From positions 1,364,001 to 1,428,000 of the forward strand of contig NZ_CP065546.1 in the NCBI RefSeq assembly GCF_015999545.1: a DNA stretch of 64,000 nt, in the 5' to 3' direction. Below are positions 44,453-54,271 of the stretch, in pieces; the first letter of the stretch is position 1, and each line of letters begins with the position of its first letter. Origin of the DNA: Lysinibacillus sp. JNUCC-52. Lineage in GTDB: Bacteria; Bacillota; Bacilli; Bacillales_A; Planococcaceae. The translations under genes and the position numbers were made by a program. The notes beneath the pieces were generated by a model. It did no database searches, was not told the DNA's origin, and saw nothing but the letters and a program-made list of their open reading frames with translations.

Positions 44453-45205
44453 TTACCATAATCCTACATACCAATTAATAATGACATCCCCATAGAAATA
44501 CACGATAACTGCCGCTAAAGCAATGGATGGTCCAAATGGAATCGGCGTTTTTCGCCCTTGTTGTCGTACTTTAAGCACGAAGATGCCGACAACCATACCA
44601 ATTACCGCTGCTACAAATAATGTCAATAATGTATTTATTGTACCAAGTACAAGTCCAAGTAAAAAGAATAATTTAATATCGCCACCACCCATACCACCGC
44701 GTGATACAACAGCAATACAATATAATATGCCAAAGCCAACAACGGCACCTACGATACTATCCCACCAAGGTGTTACAGGCGATAACACTCGCCCAATAGC
44801 TAATAAAGGTAAAAAAAACAAAAGCACTTTATCAGGAATAAGCATATACGCTATATCCGAAACAACAAGGATTACTAATAATGAAATGAATACTATCGCT
44901 ACGACAAACTCCTCACTAAAGCCCAGTTGCCAATATGAAAAGGCAAATAATACGCCTGTGAGCAACTCCATTAGCGGATAAATCCAGGAAATTTTTTGCC
45001 CACAACTCCGACATTTACCTGCTAAAAAAACATAAGACAAAACGGGCACTAAATCAATTGCGGTTAGTTGTCTTTGACAGCTTGTACAATGCGATGGCGG
45101 CTTAACAATTGACTCCTTTAGCGGCACACGTAAGCCTACAACATTAAAAAATGATCCAAAAACTAGTCCAAATACGAATACTAGTATTGTATAAGCCATT
45201 TCCAT
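44453..45205 (-). CDS. pilD: Type IV prepilin peptidase PilD
   Basis: PilD cleaves the leader of prepilins and N-methylates the new N terminus. The 250-residue membrane protein has the zinc-binding CxxC pairs (C40/C43, C65/C68) and the two catalytic aspartates Asp117 (VVSDIAYMLIPDK) and Asp176 (GGGDIKLF). GGAGG lies eight bases before the start. It is the last gene of the pil operon. Confidence 0.95.
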   Translation of the reverse strand: MEMAYTILVFVFGLVFGSFFNVVGLRVPLKESIVKPPSHCTSCQRQLTAIDLVPVLSYVFLAGKCRSCGQKISWIYPLMELLTGVLFAFSYWQLGFSEEFVVAIVFISLLVILVVSDIAYMLIPDKVLLFFLPLLAIGRVLSPVTPWWDSIVGAVVGFGILYCIAVVSRGGMGGGDIKLFFLLGLVLGTINTLLTLFVAAVIGMVVGIFVLKVRQQGRKTPIPFGPSIALAAVIVYFYGDVIINWYVGLW

Positions 45206-45263
45206 TTTTATTGCCTCCTAAACTAACATAGCGCCCATACGTTGGAGTATGCGCGCCATTACA

Positions 45264-45974
45264 TCATTGTTCACCCTCATAATAGAAGGTTGTTACCTGA
45301 ACGGTAGCTTTAATGGATGAATCTGCATCCTCCTCAAATACAACCTCTTCCCCAGTTAAGGTAATATCCAATGTGTCGATCTTCATCACACGTTCAATTT
45401 TTTCAATTTCCTTTAAAAATTCAAGCATTGTCTTCGTATCAATAGCGATGACATCAATACTAAATGTCACTAGCTTCAACTCTGCTGGTAATGATTCTTT
45501 AGCAATAGTAGAGGTTGGTAATGCATTATCCCCTTCTTCACTATCTGCTTGCTCGCTATTTTCAGTAGGTTGTTGTGCTGTGACCGCTTGCTCCTCATTT
45601 GCTGGCGAGTTTGGGTCAATAATCGAAGAGTCCATCACGAGGGAATCATAATTATTAAATTCTACAGCTTCAACCCGTGTTCCTGTTACTGCCTCTATTT
45701 CTTCGATATTTCGGATGACTCCTTCAATGGCACGGGTTTGAGGTACCTTTTTACGCAAAGATAGCACACTAGCACCCTGTGATTGCTGTACCGTATCTAA
45801 TGCCGTAATTTGCTCCTGGATTGTTGCAATTTCTTGTTGCAGTGCACGAACGTCTCGATCCTTCGCCTCTACCTCTTCCAATTTAGGTGTTAATAGATAG
45901 TAATAGAGTGCAAATAACAGTGCTGCGACTAATGCGGTAAGCAGAAGAATCGCTGAGTTTTTGCTGCTTGTCAT
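45264..45974 (-). CDS. pilO: PilO-like pilus assembly protein
   Basis: This 236-residue protein has one N-terminal membrane helix (about 7-28), a coiled coil (35-65) and a ferredoxin-like C-terminal domain ending with VQVTTFYYEGEQ. An acidic, low-complexity insert lies at about 120-150 (EEQAVTAQQPTENSEQAD). It pairs with PilN in the inner-membrane alignment complex. Identity rests mainly on architecture and position. Confidence 0.8.
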   Translation of the reverse strand: MTSSKNSAILLLTALVAALLFALYYYLLTPKLEEVEAKDRDVRALQQEIATIQEQITALDTVQQSQGASVLSLRKKVPQTRAIEGVIRNIEEIEAVTGTRVEAVEFNNYDSLVMDSSIIDPNSPANEEQAVTAQQPTENSEQADSEEGDNALPTSTIAKESLPAELKLVTFSIDVIAIDTKTMLEFLKEIEKIERVMKIDTLDITLTGEEVVFEEDADSSIKATVQVTTFYYEGEQ

Positions 45975-46564
45975 GATTCTCTACCTCCAGCCAAATAAAT
46001 AAAATCAATTGCCAACGTGATGGTTACCGAATAACGCGGTATTTCCTGATATTTATCTTTCGAATTACTTTCGTTTTGCTCTCCAATCGATAACTCAAAA
46101 TTTTCAATTGTTCCAACTTGAATATCCGTGAAATAAGGGCTTACGTTTAGTTTATCAAGATAGTTTGAAATAGCTGACATCGTTTCAAAATCTGCGGTAA
46201 TTTCTATAGTTGTTTCACCAAATTTATAATTGCGTAAATATGTCTGTTCTGGCAACAACGCTTGCGTCTCATCAATTAAAGGTGTCACAGGATAAGAGAC
46301 ATGATGAACAAATTGCACCGATTGCTCAAGCGAGCCTGCGTTCATATTTCGTAAACCATCTAATTCGATTTGTAGCTGCTCTTGCTGTGACGTCAACTCT
46401 ATTTCCTGTGCATTTAATGTCGCTACCTCGCCTCTCGCCTGAAAGTATTGAATTATCATGAATGCTAAAACGATACTAACGAGTACAATAATGACTATAT
46501 ATAACAGTATTGGGGCTGATTTCTGTTTTTCTAAATTCGGTAAGAGGTTTATTTCAGGTACCAT
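45971..46564 (-). CDS. pilN: PilN-like pilus assembly protein
   Basis: This 197-residue bitopic protein has the PilN N-terminal motif INLLPNLEK (residues 5-13), which binds PilM, one membrane helix (20-42), a coiled coil and a small alpha/beta domain. It overlaps pilM and pilO at both ends, so the three are translationally coupled. Confidence 0.88.
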   Translation of the reverse strand: MVPEINLLPNLEKQKSAPILLYIVIIVLVSIVLAFMIIQYFQARGEVATLNAQEIELTSQQEQLQIELDGLRNMNAGSLEQSVQFVHHVSYPVTPLIDETQALLPEQTYLRNYKFGETTIEITADFETMSAISNYLDKLNVSPYFTDIQVGTIENFELSIGEQNESNSKDKYQEIPRYSVTITLAIDFIYLAGGRES

Positions 46565-47538
46565 CAGTGCACCTCCTTCAAAGCCAGCCCTATGAGACTC
46601 GCAAACTTCTCTGAAAATTGAGGGAATGATTTTTGCACCATGTCATCATTTAACACAGTAATTGGCATCGTAAAATTATTACTTAAAAACTCAGTAATCG
46701 TAGGCAATAAAGGATTATCGCCTAAAAGGAAAATATCATCTACACTTTTCTCACCTTTATGTAACGAGAATTTAAAAAAGTTCATAATACGATCAATTTC
46801 AAGAATTTGATCCGTTAGTGTTAATTGATAATTGTCTTGATCATCGATTAAATGAAATGAGTAGCTAAACTCTTCCTGTTCTTTTGGTTGCCATTTTGCT
46901 AAGTTTGTCTCAAACGATTGATAGCGTAAAAACTCTAGTTGCCCGTACGAATAAATGCTAATCGACAATTCGTTTATCGACCAATCGGCTATTAAATAAG
47001 TTCTGTCCATTTCAAGTAAATTCATATGCTCTAATAGACGAATATTACACAATGCTCGAATATCGGCAGCTTGCGGTTCTAGCGAAACATCGAGCAACAA
47101 GCCAATCGTTTTATTTACTTCTTCTGATGGAGCCGCAAATAACATCGCTTGTCCATCATTCGGTGTTGGATCATACACATCTATAAGGGGCTCGTGAAAT
47201 GGTAAATGAATCGTTTGCCCAAGCTCCATTTCCGCGTAGCTTTTTAACTCTTTTGACTCCACATCATGCGGATGCTCAAAACTTTTTAGCAACACGGAAG
47301 TATCAGGCACAAAAATACGTGCATTTTGCTTTTTGCCTGCCCATTTAGCAACATGCGTTTTCATCATTTCAAACAATGCGATTTCATCATTAATGATGGA
47401 ACCTTCGACTATTCCTTGCGCCAATGGCAACTCATAGCCCTTCCACTGCGATGGATCAGCACCTTTTGCCACAAGCGCACGCAAAACATAATCCTTTATC
47501 TCAATCGACACATGCGAATTTTTTTTCTTTTTAAACAT
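46564..47538 (-). CDS. pilM: PilM-like actin-fold pilus assembly ATPase
   Basis: This 324-residue protein is the cytoplasmic actin-like PilM that binds the PilN tail. The N terminus (FKKKKNSHVSIEIKDYVLRAL) and the C-terminal LGDNPLLPTITEFL fit a diverged PilM. The start at 47538 follows AGGAGG by 11 bases; the open frame extends to 47589 without a ribosome site. Confidence 0.85.
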   Translation of the reverse strand: MFKKKKNSHVSIEIKDYVLRALVAKGADPSQWKGYELPLAQGIVEGSIINDEIALFEMMKTHVAKWAGKKQNARIFVPDTSVLLKSFEHPHDVESKELKSYAEMELGQTIHLPFHEPLIDVYDPTPNDGQAMLFAAPSEEVNKTIGLLLDVSLEPQAADIRALCNIRLLEHMNLLEMDRTYLIADWSINELSISIYSYGQLEFLRYQSFETNLAKWQPKEQEEFSYSFHLIDDQDNYQLTLTDQILEIDRIMNFFKFSLHKGEKSVDDIFLLGDNPLLPTITEFLSNNFTMPITVLNDDMVQKSFPQFSEKFASLIGLALKEVH

Positions 47539-47657
47539 GTGAAAAGATGCCTCCTTTTGACTGCATGAAGTGTCTAAACAATTAACCATCCATTTCCCAA
47601 CCAGAAGCGCGGTAGGGCTACGCTTCTGAGTGAGTTGGGAGGGTTAGTAAGGGAAAT

Positions 47658-48125
47658 TTAAGGTGTAGTACTACTTGATTTATGTGATATTTTTACCTCT
47701 TTACCATCAGGCTTTCCACTGTGATCATTTATATCTTTTAAAGTTGATCCTGCTGTAACTGAAATCTTAATTGAACCATTAGTTCCTGCTGCTTCTACAG
47801 TGTTTCCACCTGCGACATAGGTTACTGTAGCAGTTACTAATTTACCCTCTGATTCTAAATAACCCTCTGATTTTAATTTAGTAATATCAACAGTTTTGTT
47901 ACTATCATCGGCTGGATTATCTGTGAAGTAAATATTTGCTGCATTCATTACATTAACTACGTCTGACTTTAATGCTTTTCCACGACTGTTATCAATAATG
48001 CTACCAATAGCAGGAATCGCAATGGCTGCAACAATCGCTAAAATCACGATTACAGCTAGTAACTCGATAAGTGTTAAACCTTTTTGGTTTTTTAATAGTT
48101 TTTTGTTCAGTAATTTTTTGAACAT
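47658..48125 (-). CDS. pilA: Major type IV pilin PilA
   Basis: This 155-residue prepilin has a basic 16-residue leader ending in Gly, cleavage before LTLIE (Glu5 present), then the hydrophobic spine LLAVIVILAIVAAIAIPAIG and a small soluble head. The long gaps on both sides (106 bases to pilC, 119 to pilM) suggest its own expression signals, as expected for the major subunit. Confidence 0.93.
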   Translation of the reverse strand: MFKKLLNKKLLKNQKGLTLIELLAVIVILAIVAAIAIPAIGSIIDNSRGKALKSDVVNVMNAANIYFTDNPADDSNKTVDITKLKSEGYLESEGKLVTATVTYVAGGNTVEAAGTNGSIKISVTAGSTLKDINDHSGKPDGKEVKISHKSSSTTP

Positions 48126-48230
48126 CGATGTGTTCCTCCTTTAATAATGTTTTATAATTAGTGCGAAAACACGTACACCCGAAACGACCCTAGCTTTTTT
48201 CTCCATCACCTCCTTTAAATCATCAATTGT

Positions 48231-49436
48231 TTACATACTTTCATAGAGTGCGAACATCGGTAGGAAGATTGCTGCTACAATTACACCAACTACCCCTGCT
48301 AAAACGAGAATCATTAATGGTTCGATTAACGATTTTAAAGTATCGACCGAGCGATCGACTTCGTCCTCATAAAAATCAGCTATTTTTTCTAACATGTAAT
48401 CGAGGGAACCTGTTGTTTCACCGATCGATGTCATTTGAGTTACTAAAGGTGGAAATAGCCAGCTTTTTTCTAATGGCTCTGATAATGTACCACCCTTTTC
48501 AAGATTTTCCCGTGCCTCCAAAACAACCTTCCCTACTACTGGATTGCCTACAACTTTTTCAACAATCGTGAGTGCATGTAATATCGGCACAGCACTACTG
48601 AACAAAGATGATAATGTTCTCGTCATCCGAGCAATGACATTTTTTTGCATTAGTACACCAAAGACAGGGATTCGTAGTGCCACATAATTCACATTGTAAT
48701 GAAAGAGCTTATTATGGTTATAGAAATACCTAAAGAGGAAGACTGCTAACAATAAAATACCAATCACTATATACCAAAATTCAACTAACCAATCTGACAC
48801 GCTAACGACAATTACCGTTAATAATGGCATTTCTAAATCCATATCCTCAAAAGTTGCCATAAATGTGGGAACGATAAAAATCATTAAAAACATGCCTACT
48901 GCGATTGTTAGCACCGATAAAATAGCTGGATAAGTTAATGCTGATTGCACTTTTTTCTTTATTTTAAATTGCTTTTCTAACGTACCTGCTAGTCGCTCTA
49001 AAGTATCATCAACATTTCCCGTCGCCTCTCCAGAACGCATCATATTGACGAACATTACTGGAAAAACTTTTGGATGTTTGGCCGCAGCATCTGAAAATGA
49101 AGTACCGCTTCGAATGTCCTCTTCAACTTGCTCCAAAGCCTTTTTTAGCGGCTTACTTTTCGTTTGCACACCTAAAATATGTGTCGCTTCAACGATTGAC
49201 ACCCCAGCACGGATAAGCGTTGCATATTGACGACAATAAATAACGAAATCTTGATGCTTCACTTTGCCGCCGAAATTTAATTCTTTATGCAAAAGACTTT
49301 TTGACTCTTCTAGCTCTCGTGCATTAATACCTTGCGCACGTAATTTTTCGAGTGCTGCCTTTTTATTGATTGCATCAATAATTCCCTTTTTCTGTGTACC
49401 AGTTTTAGTACGTCCGCTATAGCGAAAAACGGTCAC
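48231..49436 (-). CDS. pilC: Type IV pilus platform protein PilC
   Basis: This 401-residue inner-membrane platform has two GspF-type domains, seen as YCRQYATLIRAGVSIVEATH in the first and ARMTRTLSSLFSSAVPILHAL in the second, with three membrane helices (about 165-190, 215-235, 375-398). It couples the motors PilB and PilT to pilin addition or removal. Confidence 0.94.
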   Translation of the reverse strand: MTVFRYSGRTKTGTQKKGIIDAINKKAALEKLRAQGINARELEESKSLLHKELNFGGKVKHQDFVIYCRQYATLIRAGVSIVEATHILGVQTKSKPLKKALEQVEEDIRSGTSFSDAAAKHPKVFPVMFVNMMRSGEATGNVDDTLERLAGTLEKQFKIKKKVQSALTYPAILSVLTIAVGMFLMIFIVPTFMATFEDMDLEMPLLTVIVVSVSDWLVEFWYIVIGILLLAVFLFRYFYNHNKLFHYNVNYVALRIPVFGVLMQKNVIARMTRTLSSLFSSAVPILHALTIVEKVVGNPVVGKVVLEARENLEKGGTLSEPLEKSWLFPPLVTQMTSIGETTGSLDYMLEKIADFYEDEVDRSVDTLKSLIEPLMILVLAGVVGVIVAAIFLPMFALYESM

Positions 49437-50494
49437 TGATACTCACCCGCATTCATATATGGTCTTGCATCCTCGAGTGAAATTTTCCCCATCGCAATTA
49501 ACTGCTGCATCGAGGACTCCAATGTATGCATGCCGAGCGCACGGCTTGTCTGCATGACACTTGGAATTTGATGGACCTTTTCATTGCGGATTAAGTTCGC
49601 AATCGACGGTGCTTGTACTAAAATTTCAGTTGCTGCAACTCGTCCCTTTGCATCTTTTCGTATAAATAAACGCTGCGAAATAATACCTACTAACACATTG
49701 GCTAACTGTACACGAATTTGTCCTTGCTGATGTGGTGGAAAGACATCAATAATACGATCAATCGTTGTTGGCGCACTACTTGTATGCAATGTTGCCATCA
49801 CTAAGTGACCTGTTTCAGCGGCTGTAATAGCAGTTGAGATCGTTTCATAGTCACGCATCTCACCGACTAATATCATGTCAGGGTCCTGACGTAGTGCAGC
49901 ACGCAAACCATTGGCAAAGCTTTGTGTATCGACTCCTACTTCACGTTGATTGATGACCGATTTTTTATGTGTATGTAAATACTCAATTGGGTCTTCAAGT
50001 GTAATAATATGCTTTGATTTTGTTTCATTAATGTAGTCAATCATCGCCGCTAGTGTTGTCGATTTCCCAGAACCTGTAGGACCTGTTACTAAAATAAGTC
50101 CCTGTGGTTTTTCAGCAAGCTGATACAACACTTGAGGCATATTTAACGATTCAATGGACGGAATTTTTGCTTCTATTAAACGTGCCGCGATTGTCATTTC
50201 ATTTCGTTGATGATAGGCATTTACACGAAAACGACATTTCCCGGGCAATGAATAGTTAAAATCTGTTTCACCTTTAGTATGAAATTCTTGTCGTTTATGT
50301 TCAGGTAAAATAGCTTCCACCATCGTTTGTAATTCTTCTGAAGTAAGCGGTTCAGTTCCGTAATGCTCCAACTGACCATGGATGCGATATACAGGAGGAA
50401 TACCTTTTGTTAAATGTAAATCTGACGCCTTTTCCTCAAATGAACGTGTCAATAGCTCTTCTATATTTCTTGATGTTGTCATCATTCGGTTCAC
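49433..50494 (-). CDS. pilT: Pilus retraction ATPase PilT
   Basis: This 353-residue hexameric ATPase has Walker A GPTGSGKSTT (about 136-145), the Asp and His boxes (ITLEDPIEYLHTH, MATLHTSSA) and the PilT-specific MRDYETISTAITAAETGH and C-terminal AIRNLIRE-like LIRNEKVHQIPS. A dedicated retraction motor shows that the locus makes a dynamic pilus capable of twitching or DNA uptake, unlike the ComG pseudopilus. Confidence 0.95.
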   Translation of the reverse strand: MNRMMTTSRNIEELLTRSFEEKASDLHLTKGIPPVYRIHGQLEHYGTEPLTSEELQTMVEAILPEHKRQEFHTKGETDFNYSLPGKCRFRVNAYHQRNEMTIAARLIEAKIPSIESLNMPQVLYQLAEKPQGLILVTGPTGSGKSTTLAAMIDYINETKSKHIITLEDPIEYLHTHKKSVINQREVGVDTQSFANGLRAALRQDPDMILVGEMRDYETISTAITAAETGHLVMATLHTSSAPTTIDRIIDVFPPHQQGQIRVQLANVLVGIISQRLFIRKDAKGRVAATEILVQAPSIANLIRNEKVHQIPSVMQTSRALGMHTLESSMQQLIAMGKISLEDARPYMNAGEYQ

Positions 50495-50497
50495 ATC

Positions 50498-52168
50498 CTA
50501 GTCTGCATTTGCTACACGTAATACTTCAGAAGTTGTCGTTTGTCCTTCAACCACTTTTAACAATCCATCTGCTAGTAACGTGTAATAGCCTTCTTGTTTC
50601 ATATAGTCGCGAATAGCACTATCTCCACTACGATTTAAAATCATCTCTTTAATCGTCCGATCGATTGGTAAAATTTCATGGATGGCCATACGCCCGCGAT
50701 ACCCAGTTTGGTTGCATGAAGGACAGCCCCTTCCACGTCTGCCATGTGTTACCCCTTCAATGCCGTTTTTCTGCATGATTTCTAATTCGTGATTTGTAAA
50801 TGCATATGTTTCTCCACAATCACGACATACTTTACGTACTAACCGTTGTGCCATAATCCCGACTAATGATGACGATAGTAAAAACGGCTCTACCCCCATG
50901 TCCTGCAAACGTGAAATGGATTCTACTGCACTATTTGTATGCAATGTACTTAACACTAAATGCCCTGTTAAGGACGCACGCACAGCAATTTGCGCAGTCT
51001 CTAAATCTCGTATTTCACCAATCATTACTATATCTGGGTCTTGGCGCAAAATAGAACGTAATCCAGTGGCAAATGTTAGCCCAACTTCTTCTTTCACTTG
51101 GATTTGGTTAATGCCATCGAGCTGATATTCCACAGGATCTTCTACTGTAATAATATTGACGCCCTCTTCGTTCAAGTTACTTAAAGCAGCATACAGTGTA
51201 GAAGACTTACCTGAACCCGTAGGACCAGTGATAAGCATAATGCCATTCGGATGTGCAATCATTTTACGGAAAAATGCTTCGTTACGCTCTGTGAAGCCCA
51301 ACTGATCTATTGAATTTGCGACATTGCTTAAATCCAAAATACGCATGACAACTTTTTCTCCATAAACAGTTGGTAGCGTAGAAAGTCGAATATCCACTGG
51401 CTTGAAATTGACATTTGTTTTAATACGTCCATCTTGTGGAATACGATTTTCTGTAATATTTAAGTTGCCCATAATTTTAATACGAGCTAAGACAATATTT
51501 TGCATATGCTTAGGCAAAGACCGTTCCGTTCTCAACACACCGTCTACACGATAACGAACCCGTAAATCCGTTTCCTGTGGGTCAAAGTGAATATCACTTG
51601 CACGCTGCGCAACACCATTTGCAATAATTTGATTGACGAGTCGCACAATCGGTGAATCTTCACGTTCGATTTCTACTTGTGTTTCTCCAGCAGTCGTCCC
51701 AATATCTTGCAATGCCGCTTCCATTGACTCCTGTAAATCATAATATTTCGTAAGTGTTCGATATAAATCATCTTTTGCAGCAATACTTGTTTCGATTTGA
51801 CAGCCCGTTGCCATGCGGACCTCTTCAATTGCAAAATAGTCCATCGGGTCAGCCATCGCGATAAATAGTTTGTTTTTCTCCCGTCGAATCGGAATAATAT
51901 TTGCACGTTTTGCTAGCTCCGCGGGCACAAGTTGAAGTAAATCAGGGCTTATTGAATATTGATTTAAATGAATATGTGGAATGCCTAATTGAAACTCTAG
52001 CACCTCGATTAATTGTTGCTCTGTTAAGATATTTTCTTTGATAAGAAAATCCCCTAACTTTTCTTCCTTTGTTTTCGTCGTAAGAGCATACTCTAGCTGC
52101 TCATTCGTAATAACTCCCGATTCAACTAGTAAATCTCCTAGACGTTTACGCCCTGTTCTTACAGCCAT
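50498..52168 (-). CDS. pilB: Pilus extension ATPase PilB
   Basis: This 556-residue ATPase has two N-terminal MshEN domains (about 1-150; RKRLGDLLVESGVITNEQL), which in relatives bind c-di-GMP, Walker A GPTGSGKSST, Walker B MIGEIRDLETAQIA and a zinc tetracysteine (CRDCG, CPSCNQTGYRG). The start at 52168 follows GAGGAG by nine bases; ATG 52174 is an alternative. Confidence 0.95.
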   Translation of the reverse strand: MAVRTGRKRLGDLLVESGVITNEQLEYALTTKTKEEKLGDFLIKENILTEQQLIEVLEFQLGIPHIHLNQYSISPDLLQLVPAELAKRANIIPIRREKNKLFIAMADPMDYFAIEEVRMATGCQIETSIAAKDDLYRTLTKYYDLQESMEAALQDIGTTAGETQVEIEREDSPIVRLVNQIIANGVAQRASDIHFDPQETDLRVRYRVDGVLRTERSLPKHMQNIVLARIKIMGNLNITENRIPQDGRIKTNVNFKPVDIRLSTLPTVYGEKVVMRILDLSNVANSIDQLGFTERNEAFFRKMIAHPNGIMLITGPTGSGKSSTLYAALSNLNEEGVNIITVEDPVEYQLDGINQIQVKEEVGLTFATGLRSILRQDPDIVMIGEIRDLETAQIAVRASLTGHLVLSTLHTNSAVESISRLQDMGVEPFLLSSSLVGIMAQRLVRKVCRDCGETYAFTNHELEIMQKNGIEGVTHGRRGRGCPSCNQTGYRGRMAIHEILPIDRTIKEMILNRSGDSAIRDYMKQEGYYTLLADGLLKVVEGQTTTSEVLRVANAD

Positions 52169-52186
52169 TTGCATATGCTCCTCTCA

Positions 52187-53527
52187 TTAAGGACTTGTTT
52201 GTACAAAATTACCGCCTTTATCGTAGTAACCATAAACAATTTCAGGATCATTCGTAGTTACTGGCGTTGTTGTGTTTGATGAAGTGTTGTCATTTGTAGA
52301 TGGAGGTTGTACAGGTGAATCTGCCAACCCATCCCCATCTAAATCCACCTGTAAATCCGCATCATTGGAAGTATTACTTGTTCCATCACTGACATCAGGT
52401 TGTCTAGAAGATTGAACGACAATTCGATTAATTGGTGCGTAGTAATCACGGCTCACCAATTCTTCCCTAGAAATGCCGTTTTCCACGATTGAACGGTACA
52501 CTTCTACCCGCACACCTTCTTGTCCATTTTGAAGAATCTCTTCTTGCCCCATGGCTAAGTCTTTAGAATAACGAGTAATGATTCTCGGCTGTACGATTTT
52601 ATCTTTACTTACACGAACTGTAATCTCTTTTTCTTTGGTTTGAGCTAATAATTCTACTTTTAATGTGTCATTTTCAATCATTAGTTTTAATTTAGTCGGT
52701 TGGGTAGCATAATTGATAAATTGCAAATCTTTATTTAATACACTATTGACTGCTGCATCCAAGCCTTGCTGTAAATAGTCCATCTTTTTGTCTTGTGCAT
52801 GGCGCTCTAAAATCTCAAATTCTGTTTGTAGTACCGTATGATAAATTAAAGATGCTACAAAATTTACCCCTTCACTATTAGCTTCCTCTACTTTTTCTCC
52901 TAAAACGTTTAATAATGAGAACGGCTCATTTGGAGCAATAATGTAGTCATTTAACGTATTTACTAATGCTAAAACACCTTTTGCATTTGTCGGTATTTGC
53001 TCGATTGATAATGCCAATCGCTCTGCTTCCATAGAAGTTGTATCTGCAACGGTTGCTTCAATGCTATGTTTATTTAAATAAGATGCTTGCGCTATAACTT
53101 CATTTAAAGTCGTTTCTGCCTCCCATACCCCCATCGATTCAAGCTGCTTTATCAGCTGCTCGTCCCCTATGACTTGTAAAGGAAGATGAACTGTTCGTTT
53201 TCCTTCCCAGAAGGCAAACCAAGGCTTATCCGTTAATGTGCGATATTCAGCTACCGAGCTTGCGACGTCAAATACTAACATTTTTGGATCGACTGTTGCT
53301 GTGACACCTCCACCTTCAACAGTAATCGGTGTATCCTGCCAAACACGAATAGCTTCTTGTATAGCTACCTCCATCGCATCTTCATCTAAATTTTTTACTA
53401 GTACGCCCCCAATCGTGGAGCCATCACCTTTTGCTAGCGCACGATCTATGATTAGGTTCGGAAGCCATATAGCTAACAGCACAACTAAACCTACTATTAT
53501 CGCACCCAACTTCAAATATAATTTCAT
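52187..53527 (-). CDS. VanW/G5-domain wall protein, first gene of the pilus operon
   Basis: This 446-residue exported protein has an N-terminal membrane anchor (5-25), two repeats of about 100 residues, a VanW-like region (PNEPFSLLNVLGEKV, about 200-300) lacking the family's usual Cys motif, and a G5-like domain (about 305-390; NGISREELVSRDYYAP). The C terminus is Asn/Thr-rich with a DLDGDGLADSP calcium-loop-like motif. G5 domains bind peptidoglycan sugars. Heading the pil operon in a cell without an outer membrane, it may guide or anchor the pilus through the wall. Confidence 0.75.
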   Translation of the reverse strand: MKLYLKLGAIIVGLVVLLAIWLPNLIIDRALAKGDGSTIGGVLVKNLDEDAMEVAIQEAIRVWQDTPITVEGGGVTATVDPKMLVFDVASSVAEYRTLTDKPWFAFWEGKRTVHLPLQVIGDEQLIKQLESMGVWEAETTLNEVIAQASYLNKHSIEATVADTTSMEAERLALSIEQIPTNAKGVLALVNTLNDYIIAPNEPFSLLNVLGEKVEEANSEGVNFVASLIYHTVLQTEFEILERHAQDKKMDYLQQGLDAAVNSVLNKDLQFINYATQPTKLKLMIENDTLKVELLAQTKEKEITVRVSKDKIVQPRIITRYSKDLAMGQEEILQNGQEGVRVEVYRSIVENGISREELVSRDYYAPINRIVVQSSRQPDVSDGTSNTSNDADLQVDLDGDGLADSPVQPPSTNDNTSSNTTTPVTTNDPEIVYGYYDKGGNFVQTSP

Positions 53528-53818
53528 AGCCTCACGACCTTTACTAATTTATTGAAAAAATGAATGTCTATTATATTACTAAAAATCATTACTATATATC
53601 TATATTTTTATAATACTACAAAATCTACCTGTTTGAATATATCTTTTAACCTAAAAATTGTCACATTTTTGTACATTTTATATACAAAGTGTGTAATTTC
53701 ATTCATTTCATTATATTGTAAATGTGTTTTTTAACCTATATAATTAGGCTGAAACTACCTATCAATCTGTAACATAACGGAATTTTTGGATAAAGCACTC
53801 TTTAATCGAGGTGAGTAG
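53528..53818. other. AT-rich divergent promoter region of the pilus locus
   Basis: No gene is supported. This 291-base stretch lies between the divergent VanW/G5-led operon and the minor-pilin cassette. It holds the plus-strand promoter listed separately; on the minus strand several TATAAT-like hexamers lie before the VanW/G5 gene but none has a good -35. Confidence 0.7.
53716..53744 (+). promoter_or_regulatory. SigA-type promoter of the minor-pilin cassette
   Basis: TTGTAA (53716-53721) and TATAAT (53739-53744) are separated by 17 bases. Transcription would start near 53751, giving a leader of about 68 bases to the first minor pilin. Confidence 0.7.
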
Positions 53819-54271
53819 ATGAAAAGGATAAAATCTCAGCGAGGATTTTCTTTAATAGAAGTTGTGGCATCTATTGTATTAATATCTATTATTTTATTAA
53901 GCTTTGCTCAAATTTTCGTTCAAGCAAATAGTACAGCAAACATTAATAATGAAAAGTTAGTTGTTATTAATTTAGCCGATGCCTATTTAGAAAGGTTAAA
54001 GGCTACAGGACTTGAAGAAAAAAGGATTACTACACTAGAAGATTATTTTAAAGATTACCCGAAAACAGTAAAAATAATAGACGATTCGAAATCGCCTACC
54101 TATACAGTGAGCATTAAACCGTCAAACACGAATGTAATTTCGAATGCTATTACAACGGAAATTAATCAAAATAAAATTAATATAGTTGTAACAGTAACTT
54201 CAAGTAAAAAAATAAATAACAGAGTAATCTCAAGCACCACAGAGGGGTATGTTCAAATTGAAAAAAAATAA
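53819..54271 (+). CDS. Minor pilin, PilV/GspI-like
   Basis: This 150-residue prepilin has a short basic leader (MKRIKSQRG), cleavage before FSLIE (Glu5 present) and the hydrophobic helix VVASIVLISIILLSFAQIF. The head is small and Lys/Asn-rich. GAGGTGAG precedes the start. It is the first of three coupled minor-pilin genes, divergent from the main operon. Confidence 0.85.
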   Translation: MKRIKSQRGFSLIEVVASIVLISIILLSFAQIFVQANSTANINNEKLVVINLADAYLERLKATGLEEKRITTLEDYFKDYPKTVKIIDDSKSPTYTVSIKPSNTNVISNAITTEINQNKINIVVTVTSSKKINNRVISSTTEGYVQIEKK

